In this document: piece after piece, positions 24,967 through 32,779 of the stretch | How the letters are laid out: every line of letters begins with the position of its first letter | Numbering within the stretch: the first letter of the stretch is position 1 | Translations under genes and position numbers: made by a program | Assembly (NCBI GenBank): GCA_003452915.1 | Contig: DMMZ01000053.1 | Location: 35,974 to 83,310 of the forward strand | From: Clostridiales bacterium | GTDB taxonomy: Bacteria > Bacillota > Clostridia > Oscillospirales > CAG-382 | Reading direction: 5' to 3' | DNA length: 47,337 nt | The notes under the pieces: generated by a model | Seen by the model: the letters and a program-made list of their open reading frames with translations, nothing else | Databases searched by the model: none | What the model was told of the DNA's origin: nothing

Positions 24967-24991
24967 AAAAGTCCATTAATCAAAGACTTTT
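24967..24991 (-). terminator. Weak hairpin between cotH and the VTC gene
   Basis: On the minus strand AAAAGTC (24985-24991) pairs with GACTTTT (24967-24973), then a few T residues follow. It may partly terminate the transcript so that the last three genes are made at a lower level. Confidence 0.4.
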
Positions 24992-25043
24992 CCTCGAATT
25001 TATCATTGTTTCTAATTTGAATTAGTGTAAGATGTACAATTAA

Positions 25044-26960
25044 CTAACTGTCTATACTACCATCCGGCTGAATATAAAATACATATATACCGTAGTGTTT
25101 AATATTCTCTGAAATATAATAATCCATTGCGTATTGTTCTTTACCTGATTCGTTTATTGTCTTAACACGGATAAAATACTGTCCCATCGGTAAAATATCG
25201 GTATATGCAATCGGAATATCAAGATTTTCATATGATTCTATAATATCTGTAAAATCTAAATCTCTGGCAATTTCTACGTTATATTTAACATTTTCACCAT
25301 CAAAGTCGAAGGATATACCCCAAGTATACTTTATTTTTACTCCATCAATAGTAGGTCTGTCTATATAAAAAGGCATCGAACGTTCGATACTTTCTTTGTA
25401 TAAATAATAATTATAATCAATTTCGCCCAGCATTGCCTCAAATAAACCATCGAATCTATCCTCGGTTACTTCGGTATGCATAATGTCAGGCATGGTATAT
25501 AAAAAACTTTTTACGGTTGGTTTATATAGGTTAATAAGTTCGGATATTCTCTCTTTGCTAAGGTATTCTTTTATTTCTTTCATTTTATCATTGAGTATAT
25601 TACGATATTTGGCGTTAGATAGAATTCTCTGGTGCAAAATACAGCCCCAATAATTACTTACTCCGATTTCATGACCATAATCATTGTAAAAACTCTGATA
25701 TTCTGCCATGGTCCTTGAAAAAGCTCCGTCATTATCCCAAGGAATAATATAAAATTTATCAGAATTCAAAGGACTGTAAAGATAGAAGTTTCGGTTTATA
25801 GTATCAATGTTTCCTGTAAGGATATTATATGCCATCCATGTAAAGAAGTTATCCTCATCAAAATATTTGCTGAAGACAGTTTCGATATCAAGAGAATAAT
25901 TATTGAGGTCGTCAAGCATTGCAATAAGTTTTGTGTGGTCGTCACTGCCTTTTATCTCGAGAATTTTTTCGAAAGCTGCTTTATCATAATCGGGGTCACT
26001 GGTAAGCTTTATTGAATCTTTATAACGCATAAACTCAAACATCTCAGCCTTGTAAAACTGACCGTTCTCGTCAAGTCCGTGATTTCGAAGATATGCAGCA
26101 TTAAATTGTTCTACCTGAGTGAAAAGACCATAGTCCACATACCCAGTAGTTGCGGCATCGCTTCCGGTTTCGTCCTTGACATAAAGATGCACAAACTGGG
26201 TACGGGCACTTATCATGCCTGGAATATCTTTCATAAGGTCGTAGCCTAATTTGTTTAAAACTCGAGATTCGTCATAAGGATGCTTGTTAAGTGCAATTGT
26301 TCTCTGCTCGCGCCATGTGCCTTTATCTCTTTTAATTTCAATCTTATAAGATTTCTGTGCTGCTTTTGAGGTTGTATTACCTCTTACTTGAACAACTGCG
26401 TTCGGAACTGTAACACCGTAACCAAACTCGCCCATCGCGGGACCGTTCTCATCGCCAATCTTAAGAATCCCTTCTACAGCATAACGCTCTACACCCAATG
26501 TTTCGTAATCAAATATTGAATAGTTGTTTACTTCTGTCCAATTATGATTAGTGTTTTCTGAGCTGTTTCCCTGTCGGACAGTAAGATACATTGTGACAAT
26601 AGAACCTTCGTCATCAAACATATAAACGCTGTCGTTATCCTTAACAACTGCATTGTTTATTTCACCGTTATTATCATTTATAATAACATTTCCTTCAGAA
26701 TTTATATTATCGTCAGAATTTTCTGTATTGTTTTTAAAGCAGCCTAAAAGAGAAAAGCTGAGTAATAATAACAATGCTGTTATTAAAATCTGTTTTATAT
26801 TTTTATACCCATTCCTTTCGTCGAAGCGCGGAGTTTTGTGCTGGTTCCCCGCACAATGCGGATTTTTGGCAGTAGAATTTACACCATACTGTCCGGTGTA
26901 AAAGGCACAAAACTCTTTGTCTGAAAGTTTACTTTCAGACTTTACCTTGTTATTAAACAT
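25044..26960 (-). CDS. CotH kinase family lipoprotein
   Basis: This is a 638-aa frame. The CotH domain covers about residues 170-520, with the kinase-like metal motif in FYIIPWDNDGAFS, and AYNILTGNIDTINRNFYLY upstream. CotH proteins phosphorylate proteins on the spore coat or cell surface. A lipoprotein signal with lipobox LLGC occurs only near residue 74. The first about 57 codons come from a hairpin-rich element (26832-26940), so the true start could be later, near the GAAAGGA at about 26815, though no ATG/GTG/TTG is in frame there. The ORF start overlaps the end of pelG by eight bases. Here it sits between pelG and a VTC gene. Confidence 0.82.
   Translation of the reverse strand: MFNNKVKSESKLSDKEFCAFYTGQYGVNSTAKNPHCAGNQHKTPRFDERNGYKNIKQILITALLLLLSFSLLGCFKNNTENSDDNINSEGNVIINDNNGEINNAVVKDNDSVYMFDDEGSIVTMYLTVRQGNSSENTNHNWTEVNNYSIFDYETLGVERYAVEGILKIGDENGPAMGEFGYGVTVPNAVVQVRGNTTSKAAQKSYKIEIKRDKGTWREQRTIALNKHPYDESRVLNKLGYDLMKDIPGMISARTQFVHLYVKDETGSDAATTGYVDYGLFTQVEQFNAAYLRNHGLDENGQFYKAEMFEFMRYKDSIKLTSDPDYDKAAFEKILEIKGSDDHTKLIAMLDDLNNYSLDIETVFSKYFDEDNFFTWMAYNILTGNIDTINRNFYLYSPLNSDKFYIIPWDNDGAFSRTMAEYQSFYNDYGHEIGVSNYWGCILHQRILSNAKYRNILNDKMKEIKEYLSKERISELINLYKPTVKSFLYTMPDIMHTEVTEDRFDGLFEAMLGEIDYNYYLYKESIERSMPFYIDRPTIDGVKIKYTWGISFDFDGENVKYNVEIARDLDFTDIIESYENLDIPIAYTDILPMGQYFIRVKTINESGKEQYAMDYYISENIKHYGIYVFYIQPDGSIDS
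26832..26940. repeat. Nested hairpin element in the 5' part of cotH
   Basis: AGTTTTGTGC (26832-26841) pairs with GCACAAAACT (26905-26914) as an outer stem. Inside are CCGCA/TGCGG (26849-26861) and TTTACACC/GGTGTAAA (26878-26902), forming a three-way shape. Next to it GTCTGAAAGT/ACTTTCAGAC (26919-26940) forms a further perfect hairpin. The whole piece is read through in frame by cotH. This looks like a small mobile palindromic element or an RNA structure rather than coding sequence. Confidence 0.65.
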
Positions 26961-28461
26961 TTATCCTACCTCCCGTTGTTGTCTTTATACTATATTTTTC
27001 CTGCTCATGCTTTCTCTCATAACGAGCATCAAGTCTGTCGCAAAGAGGTGTAAACAACCCTTTAGTATCTGATTTGAATACAGGCTGACAACTCAGAACA
27101 TGATATTTTATTCTCTTTAAAAACATTGAAAGTCTTATCATAGAGAATAAGAAGAAAACCGCTCCGCCTAATAAGAATCCAAATCCATAAAATGAGGATG
27201 CTCCGTTCATAAGCAATATTGTAAAAATGTTACCAATAACCATAAAGAAAAAGGAATTTTTCATAGAGTTTTTATTATCTGCGAAATACAACTCTATCAA
27301 CATAATACTGTTAGCGATTGCATAAAATGCGTAACCGACACATAAAACGCGGAAGGTACCAAGCATATCGCTGTTAAAACCCAACTCCAAATAAGGAAGT
27401 ACCAATGTTCCTATAACAATAAATAAAACTGTTGAGAATAATTGCTTCTGAGAAAGATAGATTAGTTCCTCACGCAGTACAACAAACATATTTTTTTCAG
27501 CATCCTCGATATCCTCAAGCGAGCCTTTATCATTAAAAAGGCTGAAATAATCCTTATAACACGGATAAAATCTGACCTCTACAGAGGTAACAAAGTTTAC
27601 TGTTGTTATAAGTATTGAAAAAAATGCGATAAGTGCCGGAATATCATATGCCGGTGCTCCATAGAAAAGTCCCTCTACCTGTACACCGATTTTACTTGCC
27701 CACATAATAACAAGATGCCCAAAAAGCCCGAGTGTAAGAAAAAATCCTACAAACGAAAGTTCCGGATATTTATCAAACCATCTTAAAAAGTGAAGTGAGC
27801 TACCTTTTCCTTCAGGAAAGTATTTATAGAGCGTTAAAAAATAACGCACCATCATTATTCCGTAACCGCATATTATACCAATCAGCATTGCTGCAATCGG
27901 TTCAATATTTACCCATATCGAGAGAGCTGCTCCCAACAATAATGCACATAAGAGTGCAATAAAGAATGTAACCAGTATCTCTTTATAATCCTTTACAGCC
28001 GTTAAATAGTTAATTTCTGTCCAAACAACAACAAGTGTTGTAAAAAGAATTAGGTTCAACACTTTATATAAAAGCGGTACGCCCGAAAAATGCAAGAACG
28101 TTCCATAGCCGATTGAACCGATAACGAGCATTACAGCTGAACTGCCGTAAAAAGTAGGCATTATGCGTTCTCTTTGCTTGGTGAAAAGCATATCCGCTAT
28201 TGCTCTGGTAGTCGCCATTGAAAATAAGCTGGTCAAGGTCAGAGAGCCAAGCAATGCATATGTAATCATTGAGTTCAATAGTTCTCTTTCATGTCCGCTT
28301 GCTCCGGCGTACCCTGTTATCAATCTTGCACCTAATAACAATGCCACACCCAGAACCATTGGGCCTGCACAAATAATTCCGGCATAGCTGTAAGCTCTGA
28401 TTGAGGCGAACAAACCTTTTTGAGCGAACATTCGCTTTAATTCAAACCCAATTCCCGCCAT
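26953..28461 (-). CDS. pelG: Pel polysaccharide transporter PelG
   Basis: This is a 502-aa membrane protein with about twelve helices, beginning with the family start MAGIGFELKRMFAQKGLFAS. PelG is a MOP/MATE-like flippase that works with the glycosyltransferase PelF to make and export Pel, a cationic galactosamine-rich polymer. A cytoplasmic loop with SLFNDKGSLEDIEDAEKNM near residue 310 and a basic C-terminal tail are present. The ATG lies within the 3' end of pelF (25-base overlap), so synthesis is coupled. Family length is about 450-500. Confidence 0.93.
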   Translation of the reverse strand: MAGIGFELKRMFAQKGLFASIRAYSYAGIICAGPMVLGVALLLGARLITGYAGASGHERELLNSMITYALLGSLTLTSLFSMATTRAIADMLFTKQRERIMPTFYGSSAVMLVIGSIGYGTFLHFSGVPLLYKVLNLILFTTLVVVWTEINYLTAVKDYKEILVTFFIALLCALLLGAALSIWVNIEPIAAMLIGIICGYGIMMVRYFLTLYKYFPEGKGSSLHFLRWFDKYPELSFVGFFLTLGLFGHLVIMWASKIGVQVEGLFYGAPAYDIPALIAFFSILITTVNFVTSVEVRFYPCYKDYFSLFNDKGSLEDIEDAEKNMFVVLREELIYLSQKQLFSTVLFIVIGTLVLPYLELGFNSDMLGTFRVLCVGYAFYAIANSIMLIELYFADNKNSMKNSFFFMVIGNIFTILLMNGASSFYGFGFLLGGAVFFLFSMIRLSMFLKRIKYHVLSCQPVFKSDTKGLFTPLCDRLDARYERKHEQEKYSIKTTTGGRINV

Positions 28462-29867
28462 TGCGACAACACCTCCTCGTAGTTTTTGAGATAGTTGTTT
28501 ATCATAGTATCGTGCACATAAAATGATTTTACACGATTTCGTCCTGCCTTACCCATCGCAAGCCTTATGTCCTTGCGTTTACAAAGTAGTTCCATTGCGG
28601 TTGCAAGCATTTCGGGATGCATGGGCGGAACGTGTATCCCCGCTTTTCCATTTAGATCGTCATGATAGCCTCTTATTAATTCACGGCAGCATCCAACATC
28701 TGTAGTAACGCAGGGGCGTGCAGCTGCAAAGGATTCAAGTACAGCAAGTGGCTGTCCCTCCGATATGCTCGACAGGACTGTAAAATCTATCTTTTTTAAA
28801 TATTCGGGTACATTTGTATTACCAACGAAAAATAAATCTTTTACCCCAAGTTGTTCTACAAGCTGCTTGCATTCCTTTGCATAATTTTCGTCATCGGTAT
28901 CACCGAGAATATGTAATCTTGCATTAGGAACCTGTGTTTTAAGTGCAAAAAACGAATAAATCATTGTCTTTATATCTTTAATCGGTGATAATCTTACTAC
29001 AGCTGCTATATCTATGTATTCATCTTCTTCTTTTAAGGGAAGCTCAATAAAGTTCTTTAGGTTGATACCGTTGGCTATTACCCTGCACTTATATGCTGGG
29101 CATCCTATCTCCACCTGCGTTTCGGAGGCACGTGGAAAAAGTGAAGTAACTGTTGCCGCGTTATTATATGCACAATGAGATAGCATATGAAAAAGAGAAA
29201 TCCATTGCTGTTTGAAATAGGGCGGAACCCATTTTGCACGCAGTATCTCCTCCTCACGCTCACGGGTGTAAATACCGTGTTCGGTTACAACAAACGGGCG
29301 TCCCGTACTCCAGCCTCCCATTGAGCCTAAAAGACCTCCATATCCGGTTGAGGTGGAATGATAGACATCTGCAATCGGTACTTCTTGTCCCATAAGAAAG
29401 AGCATGGGTAGCAGCATTGAACGCATTGTATGGAAAAGTTCAGCAAAGGATACAAAAGGATACTTTTCTCTACACAAATCCAATAGGATGTTTAAAAATT
29501 CTTCGCCCATTAAGAAATCGATAGCTCCGACTTTTTTCTTATTATATAACCTGAATAATATAGGCCAGAGTGGGTCCTCGCAGGAAATTAATGCACGAAG
29601 CTGTGCAACTTCCTCCTCCGTAAACTTATAATTACGGCGGCTTCTTTTAGGACGTAACTTTAATGCGTCCATCAAAAACACCTCGTGTACTTCTTTTACG
29701 TTCGGGTGCATTTCGTATTTAAATTTGCCTTTCATCTCGGGGGATTCGGCTATAATCCACAACACAAATTCATGCTGAGGCATTGCTCCGATAAGACCGT
29801 GCATCCAGCTGGATACTCCGCCTCTTACATAGGGATAGCAGCCTTCCAATACCATACAGATTCGCAT
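28437..29867 (-). CDS. pelF: Pel polysaccharide glycosyltransferase PelF
   Basis: This is a 476-aa cytoplasmic GT4 glycosyltransferase. It opens with MRICMVLEGCYPYVRGGVSS (the glycine-rich acceptor loop), has VVTEHGIYTREREEE typical of PelF, and the donor-binding EX7E motif in SEGQPLAVLESFAAARP near residue 385. It uses UDP-activated sugar to polymerise the Pel backbone. The ATG follows GAGGAG. It lies directly before pelG, the constant pairing in Pel loci. Confidence 0.94.
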   Translation of the reverse strand: MRICMVLEGCYPYVRGGVSSWMHGLIGAMPQHEFVLWIIAESPEMKGKFKYEMHPNVKEVHEVFLMDALKLRPKRSRRNYKFTEEEVAQLRALISCEDPLWPILFRLYNKKKVGAIDFLMGEEFLNILLDLCREKYPFVSFAELFHTMRSMLLPMLFLMGQEVPIADVYHSTSTGYGGLLGSMGGWSTGRPFVVTEHGIYTREREEEILRAKWVPPYFKQQWISLFHMLSHCAYNNAATVTSLFPRASETQVEIGCPAYKCRVIANGINLKNFIELPLKEEDEYIDIAAVVRLSPIKDIKTMIYSFFALKTQVPNARLHILGDTDDENYAKECKQLVEQLGVKDLFFVGNTNVPEYLKKIDFTVLSSISEGQPLAVLESFAAARPCVTTDVGCCRELIRGYHDDLNGKAGIHVPPMHPEMLATAMELLCKRKDIRLAMGKAGRNRVKSFYVHDTMINNYLKNYEEVLSQWRELGLN

Positions 29868-29935
29868 TATGTTTTATTTCATCTCCTCTTCTTTGCCGAC
29901 TTTTACATTAAACTTAATGGTAATATAAATATAAA

Positions 29936-31753
29936 TTATTTTATTATTTCTATAGTAATTTCAGCTTGTGAAGCGCAGAGAAGATAAAGATTTCCTTCTA
30001 AATGTTCAATTGTTCCGCCATCTACCTTGCCCGGCTCACCGTTGTTAAAACGTAACATCAGATATGCAGTATCATAAAATCCGCCAAGCGAAAGCTTGTA
30101 TTTGCTATCGGAAATTTCTCTTTTTACCGATAAATAGTCATACCTCTCAACAGCTGCTGCGGCTTGTGTTGCGTTTAAATTACGGATTGTCGGTGCTGTA
30201 TCGTATAACCATGTCAGGTAACTATCGAAATCTTTTTTCATTGCTTCCCAGCCTAATGCAGCTCCACGGTCAACGTCCAGAACATCATCAGGGTGCATAA
30301 AGTGGTTGTTAACAAAATGGAAGTTCAATTCATTCATAGCTGCCCATTCCATATATTCGTCTATTAAGCAGCCTGCTATAATACGGGGAAGATTAATTAT
30401 TCCATCAGCGCTGACTTCAAACTCCTGCTCAAATTGTATATCCTCAGCTACATAAACAGATGCAATACAACGTAACCCAGGCAACCTCGTACCTAAAACC
30501 TGTCTGCCTTCGTTTGAAAGAATGTTTGATGGCGGCACATAAACAGATATATTTGTATCCGGAAATAATGATTTTGTAAATCCGACAAGCTCATTTAATG
30601 ACATAGTCATTAAATCCATATTTTCCCAGGTGTTATAATTAATGCTATCATCATAAACAAACGCAGATGTAACAAGCGGTTGATGGTTATAACCATGTAT
30701 ACCTATTTCGCCGCCATTCTCGAGAAGCATACCTCCGAAATATGAAAACCTTTCTATATCCATATTCCTTGTGAAAGGTTCTTCTGTAGAATCATAGTAG
30801 TTCTCGATAACAACTCCGGTATATGTAATGCCATATTTATCCGCAATCTCAAGTACATCCGGCCACCAGATATTAGAGTAAAAGCTTTCAATGCTTCTGT
30901 TATAATCACGGCTTATATAAGTTGCATCACCCATAGGAACAGGTGCTGGAAAATCGTCTAAAAAAAATGTAGATGAATTTATTACTGGATAAGCAATAAC
31001 ATCCTCAAGCAAAGAATATGTTGCCGCAAAAAGCCCTCTTGCACCTTTATCGACGACTGAGTGGTTGTTAACAACGACTTTTCCATTACCGTAGCGATAA
31101 TCCCATACCATGGGTGCCGAATTATCGCCGATCGAAGTTACATGAACATTACAGCTTTCCAACAAATTTACCCCAAGAGAAGCTTCCCAGGCAGTGTCCC
31201 ACATGTAGGAAATACCTTTTGCTCCAATCATAAAATCCGAAGTAAACTGCATACCCTCAACGTTAACGTAGCTATAGCCTGATTCCAGGATTCCAAGCTT
31301 TTGTTTTATAACCTGAAATACGGTAGTAGGTGATGGAGCGCAACATAGCATAAGTCCTCCACCGTCATCAACCCACTCAAAAAGCTCCATAATATCGTCG
31401 GAAAGAATGTCAAGATTACTGAAAGTAATAACCACTGTACGATATTTATCAAGCTCCGGCAAAGAATTGCTTGATGCATCAACTACATCGTACCCAATAC
31501 GCATGCTGTCAAGCACATCCTCCATCTGCTTTCTGAAAACAAGCGTTATATCCGACGCCGAATCAACAAGCATAAGACATTCGTCTTCCTGCTCTGCTCT
31601 CATTATGCTTGTTACACTTTTAGGTAAAAATAAAACATCATTTGCTTCTGATTTAAACTGAAGACCCGTTCTTTCGGCAAGCAAAAGCAGAGCCATTAAT
31701 ATTAATACTAAAAACGGCACTAACAATATTCGCATTCTTGCCTTGTTTATCAT
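29936..31753 (-). CDS. DUF2194 deacetylase-like protein (PelA-like)
   Basis: This is a 605-aa protein with an N-terminal membrane anchor (residues of about 8-27) and a large outside part. Residues of about 30-235 resemble a glutamine amidotransferase/flavodoxin-like Rossmann domain. Then follows a polysaccharide-deacetylase fold with the metal motif FLDDFPAP and the HxxxH motif GIHGYNHQP near residue 355. It probably deacetylates N-acetylgalactosamine in the polymer, the role of PelA(DA) in Gram-positive Pel loci. Its place between pelE and pelF matches the order pelDEA(DA)FG. The C-terminal about 60 residues form a beta-rich tail. Confidence 0.82.
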   Translation of the reverse strand: MINKARMRILLVPFLVLILMALLLLAERTGLQFKSEANDVLFLPKSVTSIMRAEQEDECLMLVDSASDITLVFRKQMEDVLDSMRIGYDVVDASSNSLPELDKYRTVVITFSNLDILSDDIMELFEWVDDGGGLMLCCAPSPTTVFQVIKQKLGILESGYSYVNVEGMQFTSDFMIGAKGISYMWDTAWEASLGVNLLESCNVHVTSIGDNSAPMVWDYRYGNGKVVVNNHSVVDKGARGLFAATYSLLEDVIAYPVINSSTFFLDDFPAPVPMGDATYISRDYNRSIESFYSNIWWPDVLEIADKYGITYTGVVIENYYDSTEEPFTRNMDIERFSYFGGMLLENGGEIGIHGYNHQPLVTSAFVYDDSINYNTWENMDLMTMSLNELVGFTKSLFPDTNISVYVPPSNILSNEGRQVLGTRLPGLRCIASVYVAEDIQFEQEFEVSADGIINLPRIIAGCLIDEYMEWAAMNELNFHFVNNHFMHPDDVLDVDRGAALGWEAMKKDFDSYLTWLYDTAPTIRNLNATQAAAAVERYDYLSVKREISDSKYKLSLGGFYDTAYLMLRFNNGEPGKVDGGTIEHLEGNLYLLCASQAEITIEIIK

Positions 31754-31765
31754 CTAAAACCTCTA

Positions 31766-32677
31766 TTAATACGTATATTTATATTCCTTAACAGACGAAT
31801 CCCAAAAAGTAAGTAAATCCTTGAATTGAGATGAGAAATAAATTTTTCTTTCCTTTATTTCACTGACAGTTTCATCAAATTGCTTTTTATTACCAGATGC
31901 AAAGCATAACTTAAGTTTTGCAACCCACATATTTTCGTCATTAGGCCATCTGTGAGTTAAATACCTTACGGTTTTTTCAGCTTCATCAAAATAACTAAGC
32001 TCAATTAAGTTTTCCGCCAGATCTATATACGGCTGTTTTTCCGAAGGAAATTCTGCAATTTTCTTTTTCAAAAGAGAATCAAATCTAACACGTTGAATTA
32101 CAAGCATATTATCCTCCAGCATTCCGCTTTCAATATACCGCTTAAGCACCTTTAAATAAGTGTTAAGTACATTAGTATCCTCGGGATTAACTTGTAATTC
32201 CTTTTCGTATCTCTGAAGCTCAATTTCGTATTTTCGCTGTACCTCCATCATAGCTGTAGAGGCATAATGAGTAACCTCCATATCATCATTAAGACGTGCT
32301 TGCTGAAGTAGCTTTATATATTTATCAGGATCCTGCTTCATAATATCCATCATCAATTTACGCCTGATTTGTGTATCGTTGATTCTAATCGCTTCCTCAA
32401 GTGGGACAACAGTCTTTACAGTTTTCTCATCCTCATGCTTAATTCTACGGAAATCATCTGCTCTGAGCATCAAATCCTCAAGTTCCAGCTCTTTGGTGTT
32501 GGCTTTTCCGTTTTTAGCAAGTCTGTCACATATAACTAATGCAATAAAACCAAATACAGGAATAAATATCGCTATAGGAAGTAAATATGATGTTACCTCC
32601 ATTGCTCCTGTACGAATGGAAATATATAAAATTAAACAAATAAAAAGATGTATTATAAGTAATATCAGATACCACAT
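31766..32677 (-). CDS. pelE: PelE-like membrane and TPR protein
   Basis: This is a 303-aa protein with two N-terminal membrane helices (about residues 2-20 and 30-52) and an alpha-helical cytoplasmic region with TPR-like repeats (about residues 120-290, e.g. YIDLAENLIELSYFDEAEK). PelE has the same build and links PelD to the PelF/PelG synthase. Sequence similarity to well-known PelE cannot be shown by eye, so the call rests on architecture and position between pelD and the deacetylase gene. AAAGGTGAT precedes the ATG, and its stop is 12 bases from the next gene. Confidence 0.75.
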   Translation of the reverse strand: MWYLILLIIHLFICLILYISIRTGAMEVTSYLLPIAIFIPVFGFIALVICDRLAKNGKANTKELELEDLMLRADDFRRIKHEDEKTVKTVVPLEEAIRINDTQIRRKLMMDIMKQDPDKYIKLLQQARLNDDMEVTHYASTAMMEVQRKYEIELQRYEKELQVNPEDTNVLNTYLKVLKRYIESGMLEDNMLVIQRVRFDSLLKKKIAEFPSEKQPYIDLAENLIELSYFDEAEKTVRYLTHRWPNDENMWVAKLKLCFASGNKKQFDETVSEIKERKIYFSSQFKDLLTFWDSSVKEYKYTY

Positions 32678-32779
32678 TCTTTATATATCACCTTTCTGTT
32701 TATAATCTATTGTGATGTTATGGGCACCCGCCTGTAAAACAATATTTATTAATTTTATAATAAATTAGTTTATATTTTA

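Noticed and set aside
26653..26901. Plus-strand frame of 82 aa within cotH
   Set aside because: It is antisense to cotH and crosses the hairpin element, with no ribosome site.
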